64,000 nt of DNA from Shewanella halotolerans (GCF_019457535.1 NZ_CP080417.1:1922001-1986000), one strand, 5' to 3'. Counted from the first letter of the stretch, positions 53,721 through 63,511 are shown. Numbers and translations are program-made. Notes: generated from the sequence alone by a model not told the origin.

Positions 53721-53782
53721 CTCACGCGAGTTATCGCTCATATGAGGGATAGCTTGAGTCAGTCGTTAGTGCGGCTAACAAA

Positions 53783-53847
53783 TGTCGTGAGCAAGGGTCG
53801 TGAGCAAGTGTCGTGAGCAAGTGTCGTGAGCAAGCGCAGTGAGCTAG
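53783..53847. repeat. 13-bp tandem repeat between dnaX and ybaB
   Basis: Five units of TGTCGTGAGCAAG (four near-perfect, the last degraded to CGCAGTGAGCTAG) in a 274-base gap with no gene. Confidence 0.9.
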
Positions 53848-53994
53848 TGCAGTTGGCTCGATAGAATGAAGGAGCCGAGCAATGCGAAAGGGCTCGCAGG
53901 TCATAAGTTTTAAGATTGGTGATCAGCTTTGATTGCTTATTGGTGCTAATTCAGTAAGATTAGCCAGTTTTTTTAATATTGAAGAGAACTCGAT

Positions 53995-54324
53995 ATGTTT
54001 GGAAAAGGCGGTATGGGCAACCTGATGAAACAGGCCCAGATGATGCAAGACAAGATGGCCAAGGCGCAAGAAGAGATCGCGCGTATGGAAGTGACCGGTG
54101 AAGCCGGTGCGGGTCTTGTTAAGGTCACTATGACAGGCTCTCACAGCGTACGTAAGGTCGAGATCGACCCAAGCCTGCTAGAAGATGACAAAGAGATGCT
54201 CGAAGATCTGATCGCGGCGGCTTGTAACGATGCGGCGCGTCGTGTCGAAGAGAGCCAGAAAGAGAAGATGGCTGAAGTCACAGGCGGCATGCAGTTGCCA
54301 CCTGGCATGAAGATGCCTTTCTAA
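53995..54324 (+). CDS. ybaB: YbaB/EbfC nucleoid-associated protein
   Basis: 109 residues. MFGKGGMGNLMKQAQMMQDKMAKAQEE is the family N-terminus, followed by a DNA-binding fold. Between dnaX and recR as in most bacteria; the gap to recR is 2 bases. Confidence 0.95.
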   Translation: MFGKGGMGNLMKQAQMMQDKMAKAQEEIARMEVTGEAGAGLVKVTMTGSHSVRKVEIDPSLLEDDKEMLEDLIAAACNDAARRVEESQKEKMAEVTGGMQLPPGMKMPF

Positions 54325-54326
54325 CG

Positions 54327-54926
54327 ATGAAATTTAGTCCCCTCGTCGATGAGTTGATCCAGTCGCTGCGCTGTCTGCCCGGGGTTGGCCCCAAGTCGGC
54401 TCAGCGCATGGCGTTTCAGCTGCTTGAGCGCGATCGCAAGGCGGGTCACAAGCTCGCCCAGGCGCTGTCGAGTGCCATGAGTGATGTGGGACACTGCAGC
54501 AGCTGTCGCACCTTCACCGAAGAGAGCCTGTGCCCCATCTGCGCCAGTAGTCGCCGTGGCAGCTCAGATCTAATCTGTGTGGTCGAGACGCCTGCAGACG
54601 TGCTGGCGATTGAAGCCGGCGGTCACTTCTCGGGCCGTTATTTTGTGCTCTTAGGCCACCTGTCACCCCTCGACGGTGTGGGGCCTGACGAGCTCGGGCT
54701 GAGCCTGCTGGAGACCCATCTTGCCAGTGGCGAGGTGAGTGAGCTTATCCTGGCGACCAACCCCACGGTAGAAGGGGACGCGACGGCGCACTTTATTGCC
54801 GATATGGCCAAGCAGCATGAGGTCAATGTGAGCCGAATTGCTCATGGTGTGCCCGTAGGCGGCGAGCTGGAGTATGTCGACAGCACCACGCTGGCGCTCT
54901 CCTTTAATGGACGCATTCCGTTATAA
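54327..54926 (+). CDS. recR: Recombination mediator RecR
   Basis: 199 residues. Helix-hairpin-helix LPGVGPKSAQRMAF, C4 zinc site CSSC ... CPIC, and a Toprim domain (VVETPADVLAIE). Acts with RecF and RecO to load RecA on SSB-coated gaps. Co-transcribed with ybaB. Confidence 0.96.
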   Translation: MKFSPLVDELIQSLRCLPGVGPKSAQRMAFQLLERDRKAGHKLAQALSSAMSDVGHCSSCRTFTEESLCPICASSRRGSSDLICVVETPADVLAIEAGGHFSGRYFVLLGHLSPLDGVGPDELGLSLLETHLASGEVSELILATNPTVEGDATAHFIADMAKQHEVNVSRIAHGVPVGGELEYVDSTTLALSFNGRIPL

Positions 54927-54949
54927 GGCTCTTTTAAGTCCTATATTAA

Positions 54950-54980
54950 AATCCAGTTCATTTTGAGCTGGATTTTTTTT
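54950..54980 (+). terminator. Terminator of ybaB-recR
   Basis: AAATCCAG / CTGGATTT stem followed by a run of T residues, upstream of the htpG heat-shock promoter. Confidence 0.85.
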
Positions 54981-55010
54981 GACCAATTAAAACCCTTTGT
55001 CTGTTTTTGG

Positions 55011-55038
55011 CTTGAAAAGCGAAAATCCAGCCCCATCT
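55011..55038 (+). promoter_or_regulatory. Sigma-32 (heat-shock) promoter of htpG
   Basis: CTTGAAA, 13-base spacer, CCCCATCT: an essentially perfect RpoH consensus, 43 bases before the htpG ATG. Confidence 0.9.
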
Positions 55039-55081
55039 CTAAAGCCATAAGCGTTTTTGTGAAATAGAGAAGGAAACATCC

Positions 55082-57001
55082 ATGTCACATCAAGAAACCC
55101 ATGGCTTTCAAACAGAAGTCAAACAACTACTCAATTTGATGATCCACTCTTTATACTCCAATAAAGAGATTTTCTTGCGTGAATTGGTCTCTAACGCCGC
55201 CGATGCGGCCGATAAACTTCGCTACGAAGCCCTGACTAAAGATGAGCTTTACGAAGGCGACGGTGAGCTGCGCGTACGCGTCAGTGCCGATAGCGAGAAA
55301 GGCACAGTGACCATTGAAGATAATGGTATCGGTATGACCCGCGATGGCGTGATAGAGCATCTGGGGACCATCGCCAAGTCGGGCACCGCAGAATTTTTCA
55401 AGAACCTGTCGGGCGATGAGTCTAAAGACTCACAGCTGATCGGTCAGTTTGGTGTGGGCTTCTACTCGGCCTTCATCGTTGCCGACAAGGTGACCGTACG
55501 CACTCGCGCCGCCGGTCACGCGGCAGATGAGGCGGTGCAGTGGGAATCAGCCGGTGAGGGCGAATTCACCGTCGAAAACATCGTAAAAGAGAGTCGCGGT
55601 ACAGAGATCATCTTGCATCTTCGCGAAGAAGAGAAAGAGTTTGCGAGCGATTATCGTCTGCGCTCTATCATCACCAAATACTCAGATCATATCTCGGTAC
55701 CGGTAGAGATGTGGCAAGAAGGCACGCCGGCCCAGGAAGCGAGTGAGGAGGGCGGTGAAGCCATTCCTGCGACCGAAGGTCATTGGAAGGCGATGAACAA
55801 GGCGACTGCTCTGTGGACTCGTAACAAGAGCGATGTCACTGACGAAGAGTATCAAGAGTTCTACAAGCATATCTCCCATGATTTTGCCGACCCTCTGCTG
55901 TGGAGCCACAACCGCGTTGAGGGTAAGCAGGAGTACACCAGTCTGCTTTACATCCCGTCGAAGGCGCCTTGGGATCTGTGGAACCGCGACCGTAAACACG
56001 GCCTGAAACTCTTCGTGCAGCGCGTATTCGTGATGGACGATGCCGAGCAGTTTATGCCTAGCTACCTGCGTTTCGTGCAGGGGCTTATCGACTCAAACGA
56101 TCTGCCGCTGAACGTCTCGCGTGAAATCTTGCAGGACAACAAGATCACCACGGCGCTGCGTACTGCGGTCACCAAACGTGTGCTTGGCATGCTAGAGAAG
56201 CTGGCTAAGAACGATCCCGAGAAGTATCAAACCTTCTGGGCCGAGTTTGGTCAGGTATTGAAAGAAGGTCCGGCGGAAGATTTCGCCAACAAGGAGAAGA
56301 TTGCCGGTCTGCTGCGTTTTGCCTCGACTCACACCAACGAGGCGGCCCATACCGTGTCACTGAGTGACTATGTTGAGCGCATGAAGGAAGGTCAGAGCAA
56401 GATCTACTATATCGTTGCCGACAGTCATGAAGCGGCGGCCAACAGCCCACACCTAGAGCTACTGCGTAAGAAGGGGATCGAGGTGCTGTTGATGTCGGAG
56501 CGTATCGATGAGTGGTTGATCAACCATCTCACCGAGTTCGACGGCAAGCAGCTGCATTCGGTGACCCGTGGCGATCTCGAACTGGGCGAGCTGGAAGATG
56601 CCGCCGAGAAAGAGGCCCAAGAGAAGCTGGAAACCGAGTCTGAAGGCCTGGTTAAACGCGTCAAAGAGGTGCTGGGCGATAAGGTGGCCGAGGTGAAGGT
56701 GACCAGTCGTCTAACCGACACCCCTGCTTGTGTGGTTGCTGGCGCTGGTGAGATGTCGTCGCAGATGATTAAATTGATGCAGGCCGCAGGCCAGGCTGTG
56801 CCCGAGAGCAAGCCTGTGTTTGAGCTTAACCCCGAGCATCCGCTGGTGAAACGTCTGGACACTGAGCAGGATGAAGAGGTGTTTGGTCAGTGGGCCGAGC
56901 TCTTGCTGCAACAGGCGCAGCTATCTGAGAAAGGCAGCCTGGCCGACCCATCAGCTTTTATCAAACTGATGAACAAGATGTTGTTAGCCAGCGTTAAATA
57001 A
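55082..57001 (+). CDS. htpG: Molecular chaperone HtpG (bacterial Hsp90)
   Basis: 639 residues. GHKL ATPase N-domain (FLRELVSNAADAADKLR, DNGIGMTRDGV, GQFGVGFYSAF), middle domain (FNVSREILQ-like LPLNVSREILQDN) and C-terminal dimerisation domain. Own heat-shock promoter. An inverted repeat AAGAGGCAG / CTGCCTCTT (57020-57042) after the stop may terminate it. Confidence 0.97.
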   Translation: MSHQETHGFQTEVKQLLNLMIHSLYSNKEIFLRELVSNAADAADKLRYEALTKDELYEGDGELRVRVSADSEKGTVTIEDNGIGMTRDGVIEHLGTIAKSGTAEFFKNLSGDESKDSQLIGQFGVGFYSAFIVADKVTVRTRAAGHAADEAVQWESAGEGEFTVENIVKESRGTEIILHLREEEKEFASDYRLRSIITKYSDHISVPVEMWQEGTPAQEASEEGGEAIPATEGHWKAMNKATALWTRNKSDVTDEEYQEFYKHISHDFADPLLWSHNRVEGKQEYTSLLYIPSKAPWDLWNRDRKHGLKLFVQRVFVMDDAEQFMPSYLRFVQGLIDSNDLPLNVSREILQDNKITTALRTAVTKRVLGMLEKLAKNDPEKYQTFWAEFGQVLKEGPAEDFANKEKIAGLLRFASTHTNEAAHTVSLSDYVERMKEGQSKIYYIVADSHEAAANSPHLELLRKKGIEVLLMSERIDEWLINHLTEFDGKQLHSVTRGDLELGELEDAAEKEAQEKLETESEGLVKRVKEVLGDKVAEVKVTSRLTDTPACVVAGAGEMSSQMIKLMQAAGQAVPESKPVFELNPEHPLVKRLDTEQDEEVFGQWAELLLQQAQLSEKGSLADPSAFIKLMNKMLLASVK

Positions 57002-57120
57002 ATCTAAGCTAGAGTTAGTAAGAGGCAGTTTGACTGCCTCTTATGCTATCTACTTATCGCTAACTCATTAACAGAGACAAGCTCTCTCAAAAAAGAGACG
57101 ATCTCGATAAAAGAGATATT

Positions 57121-57960
57121 ATGGATTCAGTATTGGATTTAACCAAAGAAAACATTCAACAAGTGGTCGATGCCTCCATGCAGCAGGTGGTGGTCATGAC
57201 GTTTTGGAGCCAGCAGAGCCCGGAGAGCCTGCAGCTGATGCAGACGCTGAACCAGATCGCGGCACAGGGGCGTTTTGTATTGGCCAAGGTCAACTGCGAT
57301 CAGGAGATGGAGATAGCCAACTATTTTCAGATCCAGAGCCTGCCGACCACCTTGGTGTTAAAAGAGGGTAAGCCGGTCGATGGCTTTGCCGGCCTGCAGG
57401 AGGCGGCGCAAATCGAGGCCTTACTCGACCAGCATCTGCCTAAGGCCTGGCAAGTCGCGCTTAATCAGGCCAAGGTCCAGCTCGCCGAGGGCGATACAGA
57501 AGGGGCGCTGCCGCTGCTCAAGCAAGCCTATCAGGAGTGTCAGACGGCCGAGGTATCCTTGGTGTATGCCGATGCGCTGCTGGCCGTGTCAGACATCAAT
57601 CAGGCGAAGGTGCTACTCGATGGTATCGGCCTTGCCGATCAAGACGCCTACTATCAGAGCCTCAAGGCCAAGCTCTCCCTGGTGCTGGACGCCGCCGATA
57701 CGCCGGAGATCAGAAGTCTGCTGGATGATGTCGAACAAGACCCCTTTGATTATGCCAAGCTCTTGTCCCTTGCCAAGGCGCTTCATGGCGCCAAGCGCGA
57801 TGAAGAAGCGCTCGAGCGTCTCTATCTGGTATTAAAGACAGATCTGCAGGCCCAGCAAGGTGAGATCAAGCTGCTTTTCATGGAGATCCTCACCGCATTA
57901 GGCCAGGGACATGCCGTGGCCAATCAATATCGCCGCAAATTATACACCTTGCTCTACTAG
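57121..57960 (+). CDS. cnoX: CnoX/YbbN-like thioredoxin-fold and TPR co-chaperone
   Basis: 279 residues (E. coli 284). Thioredoxin fold in 1-110 (VVVMTFWSQQSPESLQLM ... LPTTLVLKEGKPVDGF), then TPR-like helices. The usual CxxC is WSQQSPES, with no Cys, so it cannot act as an oxidoreductase. E. coli CnoX protects proteins under hypochlorous-acid stress and hands them to GroEL or DnaK. The stop codon TAG is made of the TA preceding, and first G of, the repeat element at 57960. Confidence 0.85.
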   Translation: MDSVLDLTKENIQQVVDASMQQVVVMTFWSQQSPESLQLMQTLNQIAAQGRFVLAKVNCDQEMEIANYFQIQSLPTTLVLKEGKPVDGFAGLQEAAQIEALLDQHLPKAWQVALNQAKVQLAEGDTEGALPLLKQAYQECQTAEVSLVYADALLAVSDINQAKVLLDGIGLADQDAYYQSLKAKLSLVLDAADTPEIRSLLDDVEQDPFDYAKLLSLAKALHGAKRDEEALERLYLVLKTDLQAQQGEIKLLFMEILTALGQGHAVANQYRRKLYTLLY

Positions 57961-58306
57961 GGCCTGTTTTTCTTTGCTGTTTGTTTTTGCAGCAGTTTGT
58001 GGGTGATTTATACAAGGCAGAGCCTGTGCGTGTAGTGTTTTTATAAACCAGAGTTACACCAACGGGCGAGAACGCTGTAAAAATGGCCTACAAACACTGC
58101 CCAATGGGTTCATCTAAACACGCACTGTACTTTATGATAGGCTTCCTGCCCTTCACCGTGGGCGGTCAGCGACGCTGTTAGAAATCGTTCCAGACGATTT
58201 CTTGGTTGTTCGCCATTCACATAGAGTAACTATGCTTCATGACTCTCGCCTCGTGCAAAACGCGTTTAGATTGAACAAAAATTAAACTTGAAAGTACAAC
58301 AGCCCC
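57960..58306. mobile_element. Putative 347-bp MITE with imperfect terminal inverted repeats and TA duplication
   Basis: The left end GGGCCTGTTTTTCTTTGC and the reverse complement of the right end (GGGGCTGTTGTACTTTCAAG) align over about 30 bases. TA lies directly outside both ends (57958-57959 and 58307-58308). Internal hairpins exist (AGAAATCGT / ACGATTTCT) but no coding frame. It fills most of the 543-base cnoX-adk gap; the remaining 58309-58503 should hold the adk promoter. Confidence 0.65.
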
Positions 58307-58503
58307 TAATGAGTCTCTGCATCGGGTTGTCATACCAGTGATATATGCTGACCTGGTCGCTTTATAAGGTGGTATCTGTGGTATCAGCCTAAAGTCGAAT
58401 TAAAACTGGCCATGCGGCCCTTCAAATAGGCGCCCATTTGTGCGAAGATCGCCGCCCAGATAAAACTAATAATCAAATTTATGCGAAATAAGAGGACTCT
58501 CAG

Positions 58504-59148
58504 ATGCGCATTATGCTATTAGGTGCCCCAGGTGCCGGTAAAGGTACTCAAGCCCAATTCATCATGGAAAAATACGGTGTGCCACAAATTTCTACGGGCG
58601 ACATGCTCCGTGCAGCCGTTAAAGCGGGAACGCCTCTGGGTCTAGAAGCCAAGAAAGTGATGGATGCAGGACAGTTGGTTTCTGATGAGCTGATTATTGG
58701 ACTGGTTAAAGAGCGTATCACCCAAGACGATTGCGCCAAGGGCTTCCTGCTCGACGGTTTCCCACGCACCATTCCTCAGGCCGATGCCATGGCGGCTAGC
58801 GGTATCGATATCGATCACGTGATCGAAATCGACGTGCCAGACGAAGAGATCGTTAAGCGCATGAGCGGTCGTCGTGTACACCCAGGCTCTGGCCGTGTTT
58901 ACCACATCGTTTACAACCCACCTAAGGTGGAAGGTAAAGACGATGTAACCGGCGAAGATCTGGCTATCCGCCCAGATGACGAAGAGAGTACAGTGCGTAA
59001 GCGTCTAGGCATCTACCATGAACAGACTAAGCCGCTGGTTGAGTACTATGGTAAAGTCGCCGAGCAAGGTAAGCTGACCTACAACAAGTTCGACGGCACC
59101 CAGAGTGTTGGTGCTGTGAGCGAAGCTATCGTTAAGGCGATTGGCTAA
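58504..59148 (+). CDS. adk: Adenylate kinase
   Basis: 214 residues, the same length as E. coli. P-loop GAPGAGKGTQA, LDGFPRT, and the long LID domain (GRRVHPGSGRVYHIVYNPPK) without zinc cysteines. Balances AMP + ATP with 2 ADP. Confidence 0.98.
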   Translation: MRIMLLGAPGAGKGTQAQFIMEKYGVPQISTGDMLRAAVKAGTPLGLEAKKVMDAGQLVSDELIIGLVKERITQDDCAKGFLLDGFPRTIPQADAMAASGIDIDHVIEIDVPDEEIVKRMSGRRVHPGSGRVYHIVYNPPKVEGKDDVTGEDLAIRPDDEESTVRKRLGIYHEQTKPLVEYYGKVAEQGKLTYNKFDGTQSVGAVSEAIVKAIG

Positions 59149-59196
59149 TCCCGCTCCTATAAAGTGAAGCGCTATATGAGCTGCTTCTCATATTTG

Positions 59197-59224
59197 AAAA
59201 AGCCCACCTAGGTGGGCTTTTTTT
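59197..59224 (+). terminator. Terminator of adk
   Basis: AAAAAGCCCACC / GGTGGGCTTTTT perfect 12-bp stem followed by more T residues. Confidence 0.94.
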
Positions 59225-59284
59225 ATGTCAAGGTGGGTGCTAGCCTATCGCTATCCTTGCCAGAGAATATGAGTAGAGTAATTC

Positions 59285-60298
59285 TTGAATAAAGTCGACA
59301 ACTTATCTCCTGCTAAGCTTGGTGTTTTGCTGGTTAATCTCGGCACACCCGATACACCAACGCCTAAAGATGTAAAGCAGTTCTTAAAACAGTTTCTCAG
59401 CGATCCCCGTGTGGTCGACCTAAATCCCTGGATCTGGAAACCCATACTCAATGGCATCATATTAAATACGCGCCCTAAGGCAGTAGCCAAGCTCTATGAG
59501 TCTATCTGGTGGCCCGAGGGCTCGCCTCTGATGGTGATCAGTGAGCGCCAACGTGAGGCGCTGAGTGCGATTCTAAAAGCGCGTCATGGTCACGATGTTC
59601 CGGTGGAGTTGGGGATGAGTTACGGCAACCCCTCGTTGACAGCTGGGATAGATAGCTTGCTGGCGAAAGGGGTGGAGCGCCTCGTCGTATTGCCGTTATA
59701 TCCCCAGTATTCCTGCTCGACCGTGGCACCGGTATTCGATGCCATCGCCAGTGACTATAAGGGCAGACGCAACTATCCCGAGACCCGCTTCAGTAAAGAA
59801 TATTTCGAGCACCCGGCCTATATCGCGGCGCTGGCCGATTCAGTGCGGCGTCACTGGCAAGATAAGGGTCAGGGTGATTGCCTCTTGATGTCTTTTCATG
59901 GTGTGCCACTGCGTTATGTGACTGAGGGCGATCCCTATCAGCACCAGTGTCAACGCACTGCCGAGCTACTAGCCGAGGCCTTGGGATTGACCGAGTCACA
60001 GTGGCGCCTGTGTTTTCAATCGAAATTTGGTAAGGAGGAATGGCTGACACCGGCAACGGATGCGCTGCTCGAGAGCCTGCCGGGTCAAGGGATTAAGCGT
60101 GTGGACATTCTATGTCCGGCTTTCGCCGTCGATTGTTTGGAGACGCTTGAAGAGATCTCGATTGGCGGCAAGGAGAGCTTTATCGAGGCGGGCGGTGAGG
60201 CCTATCATTTCATCCCTTGTCTGAACGAGGATGAAGCTCACATGCAACTGCTTGCGGACTTGGTCGATGAGCAGGCGGCGGGCTGGCTTAAATCTTAA
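59285..60298 (+). CDS. hemH: Ferrochelatase
   Basis: 337 residues. VLLVNLGTPDTP start, active-site His in LLMSFHGVPLRYVTEGDPY, and catalytic Glu in CLETLEEI. Inserts Fe2+ into protoporphyrin IX. Start is TTG 59285; no nearer ATG keeps the conserved N-terminus, and the RBS (GAGTAG) is weak. Confidence 0.96.
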   Translation: MNKVDNLSPAKLGVLLVNLGTPDTPTPKDVKQFLKQFLSDPRVVDLNPWIWKPILNGIILNTRPKAVAKLYESIWWPEGSPLMVISERQREALSAILKARHGHDVPVELGMSYGNPSLTAGIDSLLAKGVERLVVLPLYPQYSCSTVAPVFDAIASDYKGRRNYPETRFSKEYFEHPAYIAALADSVRRHWQDKGQGDCLLMSFHGVPLRYVTEGDPYQHQCQRTAELLAEALGLTESQWRLCFQSKFGKEEWLTPATDALLESLPGQGIKRVDILCPAFAVDCLETLEEISIGGKESFIEAGGEAYHFIPCLNEDEAHMQLLADLVDEQAAGWLKS

Positions 60299-60495
60299 GC
60301 AAAGAACCTTAGGTAAACGGCATAAATCACTGCCCGATGCTATTTTATATGGTACGATCTGCCGCCGTTTTTTTGAGGCGATGGCGTCCGCGTAGCATTA
60401 ACCAAAACGCGGCCTGGTAGACAGCAGACTAAGGGGGTCTAGTGTGCTGTTTATTCTTATTTGATTCTGCATGGATGCATTAGAGTGAGTTCTGT

Positions 60496-61800
60496 ATGAA
60501 GTTTCCCGGTCAACGTAAGTCGAAACATTACTTTCCAGTTAAGAATCGCGATCCATTATTGGCGCAGTTAACCCTGCAGCCGCAGCATATTTCAACCCAC
60601 ATCAGTGGAATTGATCAGACACTGGTCGACATCGAGGCCAAAGTGGGCGACGAGCTGCTTAGCCGTTACGCCCTGCCGAAAGGAAACTCGACACTGATCG
60701 ATGATGAGAAGGCGCACCAACTTTACACAGAACTGAAGTCTTCTGAGCTGATCAGCGATGAATTTGCCGGTGGCACCATAGGTAACACGGTACACAACTA
60801 CTCTATTCTCGCCGACGATCGCTCCGTGCTGTTTGGGGTGATGAGCAATCATATCGAGGTGGGCAGCTACGCCTATCGTTATCTGTGCAACACCTCTTCT
60901 AAGGTAGATCTTAATTTTCTGCAGCCGGTCGATGGGCCTATCGGTCGTTGTTTCACCCTGATCTCAGAGTGCGGCGAGCGCACCTTTGCCATCAGCAAGG
61001 GCTCGATGGATAAACTTACGCCGGAATATATCGACCAGGAGATAGTGCAGACCTCGTCGGCGCTAGTGCTTACCGCCTATCTGATGCGCGCGAGCGGTGG
61101 CGATAGGATCACAGATGCCGCATTAAAAGCCATCGAGTATGCCAAGGCGGCAGATGTGCCCGTAGTGCTAACCCTGGGGACACGCTTCCTTATTGAGGAA
61201 GATCCCCAGTGGTGGATCGAATTCATTAAGGAAAATGTCACTATACTGGCGATGAACGAAGATGAGGGCGAAGCCCTGACCGGCTTAAAAGATCCCTTGA
61301 GTGCCAGCAATGCGGCATTAGAGTGGTGTGATATGGTGCTCACCACGGCAGGTCCGCTGGGGCTCTACACCGCGGGCTATACCGAGGACTCCGAGAAGCG
61401 CGAAACCAGTCATACGCTGCTACCTGGCGCAATTCCAGAATTTAATCGCTATGAGTTCTCCAGACCTAAACTAAAGCGCGACTGTCAGACCCCAATTAAG
61501 GTGTTTGCGCATATCTCGCCTTATATGGGCGGTCCTGAGATCATACGTAACACCAATGGCGCGGGCGATGGTGCGCTGGCGGCGCTGCTGCACGACCTTG
61601 CCTCTAACACCTATCATAAGGCCAATGTGCCGGGGTCGAGCAAGCATAAGCGAGACGGCCTGTGTTACTCCTCTTTCTCGCAGATCTGTAAGTACGCTAA
61701 CCGTGTAGCCTACGAGGTATTGGCGCAGCACAGTCCACGTCTGTCTCGCGGCTTGCCTGAGCGGGAAGACAGCCTGGAAGAAGCTTACTGGGAAAGATAG
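60496..61800 (+). CDS. gsk: Inosine-guanosine kinase
   Basis: 434 residues, matching E. coli Gsk length. PfkB/ribokinase fold with GGTIGNTVHNYS and the catalytic NTNGAGDGALAALLHD. Phosphorylates inosine and guanosine in purine salvage. Ends the conserved apt-gsk neighbourhood. Confidence 0.96.
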   Translation: MKFPGQRKSKHYFPVKNRDPLLAQLTLQPQHISTHISGIDQTLVDIEAKVGDELLSRYALPKGNSTLIDDEKAHQLYTELKSSELISDEFAGGTIGNTVHNYSILADDRSVLFGVMSNHIEVGSYAYRYLCNTSSKVDLNFLQPVDGPIGRCFTLISECGERTFAISKGSMDKLTPEYIDQEIVQTSSALVLTAYLMRASGGDRITDAALKAIEYAKAADVPVVLTLGTRFLIEEDPQWWIEFIKENVTILAMNEDEGEALTGLKDPLSASNAALEWCDMVLTTAGPLGLYTAGYTEDSEKRETSHTLLPGAIPEFNRYEFSRPKLKRDCQTPIKVFAHISPYMGGPEIIRNTNGAGDGALAALLHDLASNTYHKANVPGSSKHKRDGLCYSSFSQICKYANRVAYEVLAQHSPRLSRGLPEREDSLEEAYWER

Positions 61801-61834
61801 GCTATTGGGAAAGATAGGCTATTGGGAAAGATAG
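61786..61834. repeat. 17-bp direct repeats overlapping the end of gsk
   Basis: GCTATTGGGAAAGATAG occurs at 61801-61817 and 61818-61834; its last 13 bases (preceded by TAC) also form the final codons and stop of gsk (61788-61800). The gsk 3' end has been duplicated outward twice. Confidence 0.88.
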
Positions 61835-61919
61835 ACTTTGGCAGTTTTAAATAGGCCTGCACGGTTTTAGCGAGGCTTGTTTAAGTTAATTCCCGTTCTA
61901 CCCCATATAAATTAAATAG

Positions 61920-61946
61920 AAAAGGCGTCCATAGGACGCCTTTTTT
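61920..61946. terminator. Bidirectional terminator between gsk and the symporter gene
   Basis: AAAAGGCGTCC / GGACGCCTTTT stem with ATA loop and T residues; works for both convergent genes. Confidence 0.92.
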
Positions 61947-61975
61947 GCTTCAATTGAACGATGAAATCTATGGTT

Positions 61976-63295
61976 TTACTCTTTAAGTTCCGCATTGACC
62001 TGATCGACAAAGCTACCGGCAGTTTTACCAGCTTGAGGGTCATCAAAGGTCTCTTGATTAAAGGCATTTTCCGATTTGGCAATGATAAGCGTCGCAACCG
62101 AGTCTCCGGTGACGTTGACTGCGGTGCGCACCATATCCAGCAGTCTGTCGACCCCCATGATAAGGGCGATACCTTCGACAGGCAGACCCACCTGATTAAG
62201 CACCATGGCTAGCATGATAAGACCGACACCTGGTACACCTGCTGTGCCGATAGAGGCTAGGGTTGCTGTGACCACCACCATGGCATAGTCGGTGATAGTG
62301 AGGTCGATACCAAATACTTGGGCAATAAACACCGTGGCGACACCCTGCATAATCGCCGTGCCGTCCATGTTAATGGTGGCGCCAAGCGGCAGAGTGAAAG
62401 AGGCAACCTTGTTATCCACCCCTAGACGGTGTTCAGAGGTTTCTAGCGTCACCGGTAGCGTGGCATTTGAGCTAGCCGTACTAAAGGCGAACAGCTGCAC
62501 ATCGCGCATCTTACGAATAAAGGTAAAGGGACTGAGTCCGGAGAAGAGTTTTAATAGCACTGGGTAGCTAACGAAGGCGTGGACTAATAACACCGCCAGA
62601 ACTACCGCGAAATATTTAACGACGCTTTCAAATGTCTCGAGACCTAAGGTTAAGGCGAGTTTACCCATGAGGGCAAATATACCGTAGGGGGCCAGTTGCA
62701 TGATGAGAGTGACCACGCGCATGATCACTTCATTTAAGTCATTAAATAGTGCCGATACACGTTTGCCGCGCTCGCCAATATGGGAAATTGCAAAGCCAAA
62801 GATCACCGCAAAGATGATGATCTGTAGCATATTCCCCTCTGTCATCGCCTGTATCGGGTTGCGGGGAACCAGATTGATCAAGACATCGGAAAGGCTAGGG
62901 GCCTCTTTCACACTGTACTGCATGTTCTCTGCTGCTAGCGAGGCGTTACCTGGATGAACGAGCAGCGCGACCAAGATGGCCATAGATAGCGCAATCGCCG
63001 TGGTAAACAGATAAAAAGCGATGGTTTTTCCACCGAGCCTGCCAAGGGATGATGGGTCACTCAGCGAGCAGGTACCACAGACCAGGGAGATGAAGACCAA
63101 AGGGACGACCAACATCTGTAAACTCGAGATAAAAATACTGCCGACCACGTTCAATAAGCCGTTAGTAATATACTCTTCGATAAACTCACTACCGGGGAAA
63201 AAACTGCGTAGCAGTAGCCCGATTAAAATGCCTCCGGCCATACCTATGAGTATTTTTCCGGTGAGGCCTAATTTTTTGTTTTGCGTGCCAGCCAT
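61976..63295 (-). CDS. Sodium- or proton-coupled dicarboxylate/amino-acid symporter (DAACS family)
   Basis: 439 residues from ATG 63295 (AGGAAG 5 bases upstream; the frame extends 13 residues more). Multi-pass membrane protein with the two re-entrant-loop signatures AFSTASSNATLPVTLE and LGATINMDGTAIMQG of the GltP/DctA family, plus SIGTAGVPGVGLIML. Substrate among glutamate, aspartate, serine or C4 acids cannot be chosen from sequence alone. Confidence 0.93.
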   Translation of the reverse strand: MAGTQNKKLGLTGKILIGMAGGILIGLLLRSFFPGSEFIEEYITNGLLNVVGSIFISSLQMLVVPLVFISLVCGTCSLSDPSSLGRLGGKTIAFYLFTTAIALSMAILVALLVHPGNASLAAENMQYSVKEAPSLSDVLINLVPRNPIQAMTEGNMLQIIIFAVIFGFAISHIGERGKRVSALFNDLNEVIMRVVTLIMQLAPYGIFALMGKLALTLGLETFESVVKYFAVVLAVLLVHAFVSYPVLLKLFSGLSPFTFIRKMRDVQLFAFSTASSNATLPVTLETSEHRLGVDNKVASFTLPLGATINMDGTAIMQGVATVFIAQVFGIDLTITDYAMVVVTATLASIGTAGVPGVGLIMLAMVLNQVGLPVEGIALIMGVDRLLDMVRTAVNVTGDSVATLIIAKSENAFNQETFDDPQAGKTAGSFVDQVNAELKE

Positions 63296-63511
63296 AGTGC
63301 TTCCTGTATTATTTTTATGCTTTTCAATTTGCACCTAAAGCCTAGCAAGAAACCCTAGGTGATGAAACGGCTAAATAGTTAAAGTTTTTGTCACTTTTAC
63401 GCCTTTAATTGCGATTAGTGATGGAAAAGTTATGGGAAAATTGTGTAATGTTAGCCTATAAGTAATAAGCAGATGCTTTTAATGATAATCTGAGTAACAG
63501 GGAGTCTGACA

